Shown here piece by piece: positions 26,430-35,791 of a DNA stretch of 35,932 nucleotides; position 1 is the stretch's first letter, and each line of letters opens with the position of its first letter. The notes under the pieces were generated by a model. The model saw only the letters and a program-made list of their open reading frames with translations, searched no databases and was not told the origin of the DNA. The stretch is from an uncultured Methylobacillus sp. (GTDB lineage: Bacteria > Pseudomonadota > Gammaproteobacteria > Burkholderiales > Methylophilaceae): positions 1 through 35,932 of the forward strand of contig CAIJXJ010000014.1 in assembly GCA_903824575.1 (NCBI GenBank), written 5' to 3'. A program made the translations under genes and the position numbers.

Positions 26430-27857
26430 GTGCTGCATCGATCCATATGCTGGTTCCGTCGTGATTTGCGTTTTCACGACCATGCAGCGCTCTATCATGC
26501 GCTGACGCAAAGCCGCGCCGTATATTGTGTCTTCGTTTTTGATACCGACATCCTGGAGGTGCTGGTTGAAAAGCAGGATCGCAGAGTGGAGTTCATCTGG
26601 CTGAGTTTGCAGGACTTGCAGCAGCGTCTGCAGCAGCATGGCAGCACGCTACACGTGATGCATGGCAAGGCCCGGAAACTCATTCCCGAGTTGGCACTGG
26701 GACTGAATGTAGAAGCCGTTTTTTGCAACCACGACTACGAGCCGACGGCAATTGATCGTGATGCTGTGGTGGAACAGGAGTTGCTCAGGCACGGCATCGC
26801 CTTCCATCACTACAAGGATCAGGTTATTTTTGAGCGGTCGGAAATACTGACCGGCACGGGAGGGCCGTTCAGGGTATTCACCCCTTACAAGAATACATGG
26901 CTAAAGAGGCTCAGTGACGCCCACCTGCGGGCCTACCCGACAGAGGATTATATTTCCGCCCTCGCCCCGGGGGTCCCGGAACCGATGCCAGACCTTGAAA
27001 GTATGGGGTTTGAAAAAACAAATCTTGTCACCCTCGATCTGCCAACAGGAGAGACGGGCGCGGCCAAGCTGTTTGCCGAATTTATGGGCCGCATGCCCGG
27101 CTACCATGAGTCGCGCAACTTTCCTGCGCTCAAGGGCGTATCATGTCTTTCCACGCATTTACGATTTGGCACCATCTCCATTCGGCAACTGGCGTCCCAT
27201 GCCTGGTATGGTGGCGGCACTGGCGCCGCAATCTGGCTGGGTGAATTGATCTGGCGTGAGTTCTATCAAATGTTGTTGTTTCATCATCCGCAACTGGGTA
27301 GCGGGCAAAGCTACAAACTCCAGTTCAACACATTGCCGTTTCCGAATGACGTTTGGAAATTCGACGCCTGGCGTAATGCCGCAACCGGATTTCCGCTGAT
27401 AGATGCCGCGATGCGTCAACTTAACCAGACCGGTTATATGCACAATCGGCTGCGCATGCTTGCCGCCTCGTTTCTGGTTAAAGATCTGCATGTCGATTGG
27501 CGCTGGGGAGAGCGTTATTTCTCACAGCAGTTACTGGATTTTGATCTCGCCGCCAATAATGGCGGCTGGCAGTGGTCGGCCTCAACGGGTTGTGACGGGC
27601 AGCCCTGGTTCAGAATTTTCAATCCGATCACCCAGTCCGCGCGGTTTGATTCGAAGGGCGAGTTCATCCGTAGTTACTTGCCGGAATTAGCCAACTGTCC
27701 AGAAAAATGGATCCATGCGCCGTGGCTGATGCCAGTCCATGAACAGCAGAAATGTGGCATCGTGATTGGTAAAGATTACCCGCATCCAGTCATAGACCAT
27801 GCAACCGCCAGAATTAAAACCCTTGCCATGTACCAAGCCGCGCAGCGACAAGCTTGA
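26430..27857 (+). CDS. phrB: Deoxyribodipyrimidine photolyase (CPD photolyase, class I)
   Basis: The enzyme uses blue light and reduced FAD to split cyclobutane pyrimidine dimers. The 475-residue protein has the N-terminal antenna domain (WFRRDLRFHDHAAL at 8-21) and the C-terminal FAD domain with WREFYQML, MRQLNQTGYMHNRLRM and the strongly conserved NNGGWQWSASTGCD and FNPITQSARFD segments. Start is GTG at 26430; the family-typical MLHRSICWFRRDLR follows. It is downstream of the TspO gene and convergent with the NYN gene (76 bases), which fits a light-stress unit. Confidence 0.95.
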   Translation: MLHRSICWFRRDLRFHDHAALYHALTQSRAVYCVFVFDTDILEVLVEKQDRRVEFIWLSLQDLQQRLQQHGSTLHVMHGKARKLIPELALGLNVEAVFCNHDYEPTAIDRDAVVEQELLRHGIAFHHYKDQVIFERSEILTGTGGPFRVFTPYKNTWLKRLSDAHLRAYPTEDYISALAPGVPEPMPDLESMGFEKTNLVTLDLPTGETGAAKLFAEFMGRMPGYHESRNFPALKGVSCLSTHLRFGTISIRQLASHAWYGGGTGAAIWLGELIWREFYQMLLFHHPQLGSGQSYKLQFNTLPFPNDVWKFDAWRNAATGFPLIDAAMRQLNQTGYMHNRLRMLAASFLVKDLHVDWRWGERYFSQQLLDFDLAANNGGWQWSASTGCDGQPWFRIFNPITQSARFDSKGEFIRSYLPELANCPEKWIHAPWLMPVHEQQKCGIVIGKDYPHPVIDHATARIKTLAMYQAAQRQA

Positions 27858-27933
27858 TCTGATGCCGGCGTTCCAAAAAAACCTGGACCATCAGGCTTGA
27901 ATAGTTCTAAAGCGGTGCTTGTGGCTGCGATGC

Positions 27934-28764
27934 TTAAAATTCCTCTGACTCTGGCAGGCTCACTGTGTATTGCCCCGATTTCTCGTCTCGCATGACCTTT
28001 AACAGGCCGCGTTTCTGAGCGTCCTCCACCAGATCCTTGAACGAGCGGAAGCCGTAGAAGGATTCAGTGAAGCCGGGACGACGTCGTTGCATGGTGGTCT
28101 TGACCAGAGAGCCCCAGATCTTCTCGTCTGAACCGCGTTCGGCGATCAAAGCATCGACTGTTTCTACGATGAAATCGAGGGCTTCCTGGCGTTTGTCGTC
28201 TTCCCCCTTGATCGCTTCGGATTTCTTGCCACTGGCCGTAATCTTGGCTGGCACCTTCTTTTCATTGCGTTTCTGCTTGGCTTCCTGCTCACGCACCAGA
28301 TCGTCGTAGAAGATGAATTCGTCGCAGTTTGCCCTCAACAGATCCGAGGTCGAATTCTTGACGCCGATGCCGATCACGTACTTGTTGTTCTCACGAAGTT
28401 TGGAAACCAGGGGTGAAAAATCCGAGTCGCCACTGATGATGACAAATGCATCCACGTGCGCCTTGGTATAACAAAGATCCAGCGCGTCCACCACCATGCG
28501 GATATCCGCCGAGTTCTTGCCGGACTGGCGCACGTGCGGAATTTCGATCAACTCGAATGCCGCCTCATGCATGGTGGCCTTGAATTCCTTGTAGCGATCC
28601 CAATCGCAATAGGCCTTCTTGACCACGATGCTGCCCTTGAGCAACAGGCGCTCCAGCACTTTCTTGATGTCGAATTGCGCGTATCTGGCGTCGCGCACCC
28701 CCAGGGCAATATTTTCGAAGTCGCAATATAGAGCCATGTTGCTGATTTCTGGTTGTCCGGCCAT
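27934..28764 (-). CDS. NYN-domain putative RNase with C-terminal OST-HTH/LOTUS domain
   Basis: The 276-residue protein has an N-terminal NYN (PIN-like) nuclease domain (about 8-155) with acidic residues for metal: D15 (YCDFEN), D87 (SADIRM) and D113/D115 (SGDSDFSPL). A basic linker (160-195) and an OST-HTH/LOTUS-type RNA-binding domain (about 195-276, with SFYGFRSFKDLVEDAQKRGL) follow. Proteins of this design (LabA-like, Limkain-like) are putative RNases. ATG at 28764 has AAGGAG five bases upstream. It lies 33 bases downstream of glmS on the same strand and may be co-transcribed; the RNA target is unknown. Confidence 0.87.
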   Translation of the reverse strand: MAGQPEISNMALYCDFENIALGVRDARYAQFDIKKVLERLLLKGSIVVKKAYCDWDRYKEFKATMHEAAFELIEIPHVRQSGKNSADIRMVVDALDLCYTKAHVDAFVIISGDSDFSPLVSKLRENNKYVIGIGVKNSTSDLLRANCDEFIFYDDLVREQEAKQKRNEKKVPAKITASGKKSEAIKGEDDKRQEALDFIVETVDALIAERGSDEKIWGSLVKTTMQRRRPGFTESFYGFRSFKDLVEDAQKRGLLKVMRDEKSGQYTVSLPESEEF

Positions 28765-28797
28765 GATGACTCCTTGAGTTGGATCTGGGTGCGTGTT

Positions 28798-30627
28798 TTA
28801 CTCGACTGTGACCGATTTGGCCAAGTTTCGCGGCTTGTCCACATCGGTGCCTCGGAGCAGGGCGGCATGATAGGCCAGCAATTGCACCGGGATGGAGTGG
28901 ACAATGGGAGAAAGCACGCCGGAATGGCGGGGCGTGCGGATGACATGCACACCTTCGCTCTCGGTGAAATGACTATCCTGATCGGCAAACACGAACAACT
29001 CGCCACCGCGGGCACGCACTTCCTGCATGTTGGATTTGACCTTCTCCAGCAGGGCATCGTTTGGCGCGATGACGACTACTGGCATGTCCTCATCCACCAG
29101 CGCCAGCGGGCCGTGTTTGAGTTCGCCGGCAGGGTAGGCCTCGGCATGGATGTAGGAGATTTCTTTTAGTTTGAGCGCACCTTCCAGTGCGATCGGATAA
29201 TGTACGCCGCGGCCGAGGAACAGCGCGTGATGTTTGTTGGCCAGCAGCCTGGCCCATTTTTGAATTTGCGGCTCCAGATTCAGGGCGTGCTGGACGCTGA
29301 CCGGCAATTGACGCAAGGCTTCCAAATATTGATGTTCCAGATCTGGTGCTAACCGCCCGCGTACTTTGGCCAGGGTCGCCGTCAGGATGAACAGGCCCAG
29401 CAACTGGGTGGTGAAGGCCTTGGTCGAGGCGACTCCGATTTCGGCGCCGGCGCGGGTGTGAAATACCAGGCGGGACGCCCGCGGGATGGCGCTTTCCGGC
29501 ACATTGCAAATGGCTAGTGTCAAACCCTGTCCCAGCGACTTGGCGTGCTTGAGCGCCTCCATGGTGTCCAGAGTTTCGCCGGATTGGGAAATGGTGACGA
29601 TCAGTTGCTTCGGGTTGGGCACCGATTCGCGGTAGCGATATTCGCTGGCAATCTCGACCGAGGTCGGAATGCGGGCAATGCCCTCCAGCCAGTATTTAGC
29701 CGTAAGTCCCGCGTAGTAGCTGGTACCGGCGGCCAGAATCAGCACGCTATCAACCTCCTTGAATATCTGGTCAGCGCCCTTGCCGAACAACGCAGGACTG
29801 AACCCTCCGTCATCTATCAACGCCTCCATGGTGTCGGTCAGTGCGCGCGGCTGCTCATGCACCTCTTTCTGCATGTAGTGGGTATAGGGGCCAAGTTCCA
29901 TCGATGCCAGCGACACGTCGCTGACATGGATCTTGCGGGTAGCCGGACTGCCCTGACCGTCTAGCAGGGTGATGCCATCCTGGCGGATCTCAGCGACATC
30001 GCCGTCTTCCATGTAGATTACGCGGCGCGTGACGGAGAGAATGGCGGAAACGTCGGAGGCGGCGAAATTCTCACCTTCCCCCAGACCGAGCAGCAGGGGA
30101 CAGCCTTGTCGCGCGCAAACCATCAGGTCGGGGGCGTTGATGGAAATCGCGGCGATGGCGTAGGCGCCGGTCAATTCTCCCATGGCGCGACGCGTGGCGG
30201 TGAACAGGTTGTGCTCCTGTTTGTAGTGGTGATGAATCAGGTGCGCGATGACTTCAGTATCGGTCTGGGACTCGAACACATAACCCAGATCTTTCAGGCG
30301 ATTCCTCTGCTGTTCGTGGTTTTCGATGATGCCGTTATGCACCACGGCAATCTCACCGCTGGAGACGTGCGGGTGGGCGTTGGATTCGGTTACCCCGCCA
30401 TGTGTGGCCCAGCGGGTGTGACCTATGCCGATGAATCCGGTGAGCCCCGCTTCGTCAGCCTTCTGCTGCAATCCGGCTACGCGCCCCACTGCACGCACAC
30501 GCTGGATGCCCTGGTTCAATACCGCGATCCCGGCCGAGTCGTAGCCGCGATATTCGAGCCGGGAGAGTCCTTCGATCAAGATTGGGACGATGTTTCTGGA
30601 GGCGATAGCACCGACGATTCCGCACAT
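28798..30627 (-). CDS. glmS: Glutamine-fructose-6-phosphate aminotransferase
   Basis: The enzyme makes glucosamine-6-phosphate from fructose-6-phosphate and glutamine, the first step to UDP-GlcNAc for peptidoglycan and LPS. The 609-residue protein has the N-terminal glutaminase domain with catalytic Cys2 ([11 protein letters not shown]) and the GHTRWATHG motif, and two SIS sugar-isomerase domains ending in the conserved [13 protein letters not shown]. It starts 1 base after glmU on the same strand, so the pair is an operon; no room exists for a glmS ribozyme between them. Confidence 0.97.
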   Translation of the reverse strand: MCGIVGAIASRNIVPILIEGLSRLEYRGYDSAGIAVLNQGIQRVRAVGRVAGLQQKADEAGLTGFIGIGHTRWATHGGVTESNAHPHVSSGEIAVVHNGIIENHEQQRNRLKDLGYVFESQTDTEVIAHLIHHHYKQEHNLFTATRRAMGELTGAYAIAAISINAPDLMVCARQGCPLLLGLGEGENFAASDVSAILSVTRRVIYMEDGDVAEIRQDGITLLDGQGSPATRKIHVSDVSLASMELGPYTHYMQKEVHEQPRALTDTMEALIDDGGFSPALFGKGADQIFKEVDSVLILAAGTSYYAGLTAKYWLEGIARIPTSVEIASEYRYRESVPNPKQLIVTISQSGETLDTMEALKHAKSLGQGLTLAICNVPESAIPRASRLVFHTRAGAEIGVASTKAFTTQLLGLFILTATLAKVRGRLAPDLEHQYLEALRQLPVSVQHALNLEPQIQKWARLLANKHHALFLGRGVHYPIALEGALKLKEISYIHAEAYPAGELKHGPLALVDEDMPVVVIAPNDALLEKVKSNMQEVRARGGELFVFADQDSHFTESEGVHVIRTPRHSGVLSPIVHSIPVQLLAYHAALLRGTDVDKPRNLAKSVTVE

Positions 30628-30628
30628 T

Positions 30629-31999
30629 TTAAATCTTCTTTTCTGGCCGTTTCCAGCCTGTGATCGTGATCTGCTTGCCCCGCGACAAGGTCAGTGCATC
30701 GGTTGGTGCGTTCTTGGTAATGGTTGAGCCGGCGCCTATGGTGGCGCCATTGCCTACCGTCACCGGCGCCACCAGTTGCGAATCCGAGCCGATGAAGGCG
30801 TGGTCGCCGATGATGGTTCGATGCTTGTTTACGCCATCGTAATTACAGGTGATGGTGCCGGCGCCAATATTGACTTCACGGCCTACCGTCGCATCGCCAA
30901 CATAGCTCAAGTGATTGATCTTGCTGCCACTGCCAATTTGACTGTTCTTGATTTCGACGAAATTTCCGATGTGCGCATCCGAACTCAGTTGCGAGCCCGG
31001 ACGCAACCTGGCGTAAGGTCCGATGCGGCAGTCCTGACCCACCTGGGCATCATCGATATGGGAGTAGGGCGCAACCGTGGTGCCGTTACCGAGCCGGGCA
31101 TTTTTAATGATGCAATAGGCACCGATACTGACGTTGTCGCCGATGTCGACCGTGCCTTCGAAGATACAGCCAATGTCGATGCTGACATCCCGCCCAACCT
31201 TGATGTCGCCGCGAACATCCAGTCGTTCCGGATCGAGAAGCGTCACGCCGGCTTGCAATAATCCTGCGGCGGTTTGCCTCTGGTACTGGCGCTCGACACT
31301 TGCAAGATCCTGCTTGGAGTTGATGCCGGTTACCTCCCATTCGTCGGCTGCCATTTCGCTCACCACGCCGACACCGTCCGCCACCGCCATGGCGATGATG
31401 TCGGTCAGATAGTATTCGGCCTGGTTGTTTTGATTGTCTAGCCTGGCCAGCCATTCGATCAGTCTTGCCGTTGGCATCGCCATGATGCCGCTGTTGACTT
31501 CCCTGATAGCCCGCTGCTCGTCATTGGCGTCCTTCTGTTCCACGATGGCCTGTACCTGGCCGTTGGCATTGCGCAGGATGCGGCCGTAGCCGGCAGGATC
31601 CGGTTTTTCCACTGTGAGCAGGGCCAGGCATGTAGCCGCATGAGTCAGCAACGATTTGCAGGTTGAAGCTTGCAGCAATGGCACGTCGCCCAGCATCACC
31701 AGAGTGATGCCATCGCGGTTTAGCCAAGGCAGGGCTTGTTGCACGGCGTGACCGGTGCCGAGTTGTTCGGCCTGCATGGCCCATGTGATATCTGGCCTGG
31801 AGATGGTTTGCGGGACAATTTCCCCGCCAAAGCCATACACCACCACGACCCGCTCGGGACCCAGTTGCTCGGCGCAAGCGATGACATGAGAGAGGATGGC
31901 GCGCCCGGCCACTTGGTGCAACACCTTGGGCCGGTCGGAATGCATGCGTGTCCCACGGCCGGCGGCGAGGATGACGATATTGAGTCTCTGATTGATCAT
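30629..31999 (-). CDS. glmU: Bifunctional GlcNAc-1-phosphate uridyltransferase / GlcN-1-P acetyltransferase
   Basis: It makes UDP-GlcNAc by acetylating glucosamine-1-phosphate and then uridylating it. The 456-residue protein has the N-terminal nucleotidyltransferase with [18 protein letters not shown] at 11-28 and the LGDVPLL metal site, and a C-terminal left-handed beta-helix of hexapeptide repeats with acetyltransferase residues ([19 protein letters not shown]). Start ATG 31999 has no ribosome site; the predicted promoter at 32007-32035 would give a nearly leaderless message. Confidence 0.97.
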   Translation of the reverse strand: MINQRLNIVILAAGRGTRMHSDRPKVLHQVAGRAILSHVIACAEQLGPERVVVVYGFGGEIVPQTISRPDITWAMQAEQLGTGHAVQQALPWLNRDGITLVMLGDVPLLQASTCKSLLTHAATCLALLTVEKPDPAGYGRILRNANGQVQAIVEQKDANDEQRAIREVNSGIMAMPTARLIEWLARLDNQNNQAEYYLTDIIAMAVADGVGVVSEMAADEWEVTGINSKQDLASVERQYQRQTAAGLLQAGVTLLDPERLDVRGDIKVGRDVSIDIGCIFEGTVDIGDNVSIGAYCIIKNARLGNGTTVAPYSHIDDAQVGQDCRIGPYARLRPGSQLSSDAHIGNFVEIKNSQIGSGSKINHLSYVGDATVGREVNIGAGTITCNYDGVNKHRTIIGDHAFIGSDSQLVAPVTVGNGATIGAGSTITKNAPTDALTLSRGKQITITGWKRPEKKI

Positions 32000-32006
32000 G
32001 GTTGCA

Positions 32007-32035
32007 AGTATAAAGAGCTTAACCTTGTTTTTCGA
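32007..32035 (-). promoter_or_regulatory. Possible promoter for glmU-glmS
   Basis: On the minus strand, TCGAAA (32035-32030) and TATACT (32012-32007) are 17 bases apart, inside the 3' end of the upstream gene and just before the glmU ATG. The -35 box matches in four of six positions. Transcription would start within a base or two of the glmU ATG. Confidence 0.4.
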
Positions 32036-33335
32036 TAGTCATGTTGAGTCGGCCCTCAGGATTCAGGTTGGATTGACGCAGACGCTGTGCCATGTCGCGC
32101 AAAAAAAACATGGCAATGGAGGGCTCCTCACACAATAAAGCTTCAAAGCTTCCGGCACTGATGCAGAGAATTTCGGCCGTTCTGGATTGTACAAGCGCAT
32201 CTGCCGTACGTTCTGCGTTTACCAGTACAGCCATCTCTCCGAAGTATTCCCCATCCCCGAGCTGGCGAATCACCTTGCCTTGATGATGAATGGCAACCGC
32301 GCCAGACACCAGATAGTACATCTCATGGCCTTGATCGCCTGCGCGAAAAACATAGTCGCCTTGATTCAGTTTTTTTCCGAACAGGCACATCAGCTTGTTC
32401 AGGTAGCCGGCATGGGACTGTGCCGTACCGCCAAATAAATCTCTCAGCATCAGCACTTCTTTCCGGCGTAGCGTGAAGATCAGTTCCGTGCCGAGCAAAA
32501 ATACTGCAAAGCTGTAATATAGCCAGCCGATGGAAATGAACATGTTCTTCATGCCACCGAAGATGGTGCCATAGGATTGATTGAGTAGCAGAAAAAGGCT
32601 GAAGGCCGGGCGCATCACGATCCACATGCCGGCGGTGACGATCGAGCCGATCAGGATATGTTTGAACGCGACCTGGACTGGAAAGAAAGCACGGTAAAAA
32701 GCTGCGATCATCAGAGTGGAGAGCAGCAGGGAAGACAGTGCGTTGATGGCACCGGGGAAGGGTGAAAAAGGCTGTAGGAAGCTGATCACTCTTTCCAGCA
32801 TCACGCCGCTTAAGGTAAACAGAAAAAACAGCAGCAGCATGCCCAGCACCGCCAGGGCATCCTTCAGCGTGCGGTGTACGAAGGATGGAGCCTCTGTCGA
32901 GGATGACATGGCGTAAAAAGAAGCGCGAAGCGCACCCGCCAGCGGCGTGACTGCCCAGAACAGCGCGAACATGCCGAACACGCCCCAAACCGCCTTGTGC
33001 TTCGAGATGTTATAGACCTCGATCATGATGCGGTGGCTGAATTTTGGCACCAGATTGCTGGTCAGGATGGCCAGCTTGACGATGGCGTAGTTGGATGAAA
33101 TGACCAAGTGACTGAGCAGGAAGAACATCAGGAGCGCCATTGGGATCAGCGCGAACATGGCATAAAACGATAGTGATGCGGATAGCGAGAGGCCGTTGTG
33201 CTGACGGAAGGCGCTGATGGTTTCCCGCAGCACAAATAGCGGGGTACTGTAACGATGCCGTTCCAGCGCCTGCCGAGGTTCGGCTATGGCCGGGTGGTGT
33301 TGCAATTGCCTGAGTTTTCTGAAGCTCAGCATCAT
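32019..33335 (-). CDS. YihY/BrkB-family membrane protein fused to a cyclic-nucleotide-binding domain
   Basis: The 438-residue protein has a YihY/BrkB membrane domain (about 35-300, six helices; LSFYAMFALIPMALLM, LLNQSYGTIFGGMKNMF, WLYYSFAVFLLGTEL) and a C-terminal cNMP-binding domain (about 318-420). The latter shows the phosphate-binding cassette YFGEMAVLVNAERTADALV with E367 and R376, as in CRP-like sensors. The membrane family's function is poorly known. The frame opens at 33509, but ATG at 33335 (MMLSFRKLRQL) overlaps the antiporter stop by four bases (ATGA), suggesting coupling; ATG at 33332 is equally possible. A ligand-gated membrane function is inferred. Confidence 0.85.
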   Translation of the reverse strand: MMLSFRKLRQLQHHPAIAEPRQALERHRYSTPLFVLRETISAFRQHNGLSLSASLSFYAMFALIPMALLMFFLLSHLVISSNYAIVKLAILTSNLVPKFSHRIMIEVYNISKHKAVWGVFGMFALFWAVTPLAGALRASFYAMSSSTEAPSFVHRTLKDALAVLGMLLLFFLFTLSGVMLERVISFLQPFSPFPGAINALSSLLLSTLMIAAFYRAFFPVQVAFKHILIGSIVTAGMWIVMRPAFSLFLLLNQSYGTIFGGMKNMFISIGWLYYSFAVFLLGTELIFTLRRKEVLMLRDLFGGTAQSHAGYLNKLMCLFGKKLNQGDYVFRAGDQGHEMYYLVSGAVAIHHQGKVIRQLGDGEYFGEMAVLVNAERTADALVQSRTAEILCISAGSFEALLCEEPSIAMFFLRDMAQRLRQSNLNPEGRLNMTIEKQG

Positions 33336-34564
33336 TCCAGCAGGCCGAGCTTCTCTGCCAGCCATCGCGTGGTCGTGGCCTGCAGCAGGATGGTCATCAG
33401 GATCGCAATGAAGGTGATCGAAGCAATCATGGGAGCGGCGGGAGCCTTCATACCGACCAGGAGGCCGGCCAGCGCCCCAGGAATGACACCGGTTTCGCGT
33501 GTCCAGCACATGAACAGCAACTCATTTCTTTGCCATTTGGCGCGCCGGTCCGGCCAAGCGCACAGGAAAACGGTCAGGGGTCGCGCGATCAGAATGAATA
33601 CAATGACAACGCTAATGCCGCCAGATGCATATTGCCGGATCAGAAAAAAATCGACCTGTGAGCCCAGCAGGATGAAGATGAACATGCGCATGATGAGGGA
33701 GGTGGTCAGTATGTATTCATCAAGTTTGGCAGTTTCCTCTTGTGGCATGGAAAAACCAAAGCGCTCCTTGTTGCCTAGCACGATGCCGAACACGAATACC
33801 GCCATGAAGCCGCTGGCGTGCAGGCTATCGGCACCGAGATAGGCGCCAAGCACGGCCATCAAGGTTACCACTGGGGCATATTCCGCCAGGAAGTCGTATT
33901 TTTCATGCGCGATCAGGAGGGCCGCCAGATAGCCCAGCGCGCCACCGGCGCATACTCCTAAGCCTGATTGCTGGGCTAGCTCCAGCAGGGCGTTTGAAAC
34001 AGAAAATTCTCCTTGCCCCATGGCGACGCTCAGCACGGTGAAGGTGAGGATGGCTCCCATGGCATCATTGAACGCTGACTCGCTTAATACCGTTTGAGCC
34101 ACACGCTCGCGAATCTTGATCTGTTTGAAAACCGGCACTAGGGTCGCCGGATCGGTCGAGGCAATGACTGATCCCAGCAGCAGTGCCACGATGAACGGAG
34201 CCCCCAGGAAATACCAGGCAGCTACGGCGGTCACTCCAGCCGTGATCAGCAAGCCTAGCGTGGCAATGATGGTGATGGTCACCCATACTTCTTTCAGGAC
34301 GGAGAGACGCAGAGTGGCGCCGCCATCAAACAGTATGTAGCAGGAGCCAAAAATCAGGATCAGCTGGTTGAGAGCGGAGTCGGGTGCGATATTGACCAGC
34401 CCTGCGCACTGTGGGCCCAGCACAATGCCGATAAGGAGGAATGCTGCCACATCCGGTATACGCAGTTTGTGGGCGGCAAATCCGGATAGCGTGCCAGCGG
34501 CCAGAATGGTGCCAAAGCTTGCGAGGAGGTGTTTGGCGTGCTCGATAGAAAGAGAGGATTGCAT
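33332..34564 (-). CDS. CPA1-family cation/proton antiporter
   Basis: The 410-residue protein has about 12 helices and the CPA1 signature: SVIASTDPATLVPVF with TDP at 137-139, and SESAFNDAMGAIL with the ND motif (D167), which is the ion-binding site of NhaP-type exchangers. It probably exchanges Na+ or K+ for protons across the inner membrane. The frame opens at 34726, but ATG at 34564 (MQSSLSIEHAKHLL) starts right after the upstream gene and before the first helix. It starts 14 bases after the iminopeptidase stop and overlaps the next gene, so it belongs to one operon. Confidence 0.87.
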   Translation of the reverse strand: MQSSLSIEHAKHLLASFGTILAAGTLSGFAAHKLRIPDVAAFLLIGIVLGPQCAGLVNIAPDSALNQLILIFGSCYILFDGGATLRLSVLKEVWVTITIIATLGLLITAGVTAVAAWYFLGAPFIVALLLGSVIASTDPATLVPVFKQIKIRERVAQTVLSESAFNDAMGAILTFTVLSVAMGQGEFSVSNALLELAQQSGLGVCAGGALGYLAALLIAHEKYDFLAEYAPVVTLMAVLGAYLGADSLHASGFMAVFVFGIVLGNKERFGFSMPQEETAKLDEYILTTSLIMRMFIFILLGSQVDFFLIRQYASGGISVVIVFILIARPLTVFLCAWPDRRAKWQRNELLFMCWTRETGVIPGALAGLLVGMKAPAAPMIASITFIAILMTILLQATTTRWLAEKLGLLE

Positions 34565-34578
34565 ACTATTACGGTCGG

Positions 34579-35520
34579 TCAGCAATACTGTTTGAAGGAT
34601 TCGGTGGCGGCTACCAGCGCGGTGGCGGTACCGGGTTCCATGGCCGAATGTCCGGCATCGGGGATGACAATATACTGGGCTTCCGGCCACGCCTGATGCA
34701 GTTCGATGGCCGTGATTGGGGGGCACACCATGTCATAGCGCCCCTGGATGATGATGGCGGGAATTTGGCGGAAACAATCAATTCTCTCCAGTAGCGGTTG
34801 CTGCAGAAATCCCAAATTGACCAAATAGTGCAGCTGTACCCGCGCACGGGCAAGTGTCACGTTGTCGTTGGGCATGTTGCTGCTGGAGTCACCGGGGATC
34901 AGGCTGATGATGGCGTGCTCGAATGTATTCCAAGTGCGCGCGGCACTCACATCTCCGGAAAAGACCAGGCTGTGATAGGCGCGCAGGATGTCCTTCTGCT
35001 GTTCTGCGGTCAGTGGTGCCGTCATGCGCTGCCAGGCCTCTGGAAAAAAATTGCGCACCTCGTACAGGAACCAGTCCAACTCGGATTGTCGGCACAAGAA
35101 GATGCCGCGCAAGATCATTCCTCTGATAACTTGTGCATGAGTGGTGGCGTATGCCAGCGCCAGCGTGCTTCCCCATGAGCCACCGAACACCAGCCAGTGT
35201 TGAATGTCCAAGTGAATACGGAGACTCTCAATGTCTTTGATCAGATACTGTGTCGTATTGTTTTCGATGCATCCTGACGGCAGGCTGCGTCCGCAGCCGC
35301 GCTGATCAAACAAAATAATGCGGTAAAAAACAGGATCGAAAAAGCGCCGCTGCATCGAATTGCAGCCACTGCCAGGCCCGCCGTGCAGGAATATGACCGG
35401 CGCGCCGCCAGGGTTGCCGCATACCTCGTAATAGAGCTGGTGGCCGCCGGAAACGGCCAGCCAGCCTTGATCTTGGGGCTCCAAGGCAGGAAAAAGTATT
35501 TTGGTGTAATCGGACATCAT
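34579..35520 (-). CDS. pip: Prolyl iminopeptidase
   Basis: This alpha/beta hydrolase removes N-terminal proline from peptides. The 313-residue protein has the oxyanion motif HGGPGSG at 46-52, the nucleophile elbow FGGSWGSTLALAY with S115, and the acid and histidine D263 (GRYDMV) and H291 (DAGHSA), matching the Xanthomonas/Neisseria enzyme family in length. Starts ATG at 35520 or 35517 are equally possible. It opens the minus-strand run ending with the NYN gene. The end of the window's plus-strand gene lies 271 bases upstream, divergent. Confidence 0.93.
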   Translation of the reverse strand: MMSDYTKILFPALEPQDQGWLAVSGGHQLYYEVCGNPGGAPVIFLHGGPGSGCNSMQRRFFDPVFYRIILFDQRGCGRSLPSGCIENNTTQYLIKDIESLRIHLDIQHWLVFGGSWGSTLALAYATTHAQVIRGMILRGIFLCRQSELDWFLYEVRNFFPEAWQRMTAPLTAEQQKDILRAYHSLVFSGDVSAARTWNTFEHAIISLIPGDSSSNMPNDNVTLARARVQLHYLVNLGFLQQPLLERIDCFRQIPAIIIQGRYDMVCPPITAIELHQAWPEAQYIVIPDAGHSAMEPGTATALVAATESFKQYC

Positions 35521-35791
35521 AAATGGGGTTGTTAAAAAGTCTTGCGATGTGGGGATATTTGATTCTATGATAGCACCACCTCATGGCGGATCGGCCTGAA
35601 GCCTAATAAATTTGCGGTGTCGGTATTGCAAATCAATTTGGACTGATCTACCATGGAACTAGCACACATTGGTGTTGCGAAAAGTGGGCTTTCAGAAATG
35701 GCTACGCATGACCCGGTACAAGGGGAGGCGTTTCTTTTTTTGGGAGCATCGCTTTATTAACCCTTAGTTGTAATCACTATGGAGATTGAAC

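Noticed and set aside
27858-27933. Inverted bits CTGATG/CATCAG between phrB and the NYN gene as terminator
   Set aside because: The arms are short, the loop is long and there is no U-tract.
30627-30630. glmS ribozyme or riboswitch upstream of glmS
   Set aside because: There is only one base between glmU and glmS; the glmS ribozyme is also a Gram-positive feature.
33336-33509. Upstream extension of the YihY-like gene
   Set aside because: This part lies within the antiporter gene and its composition is shadow-like.
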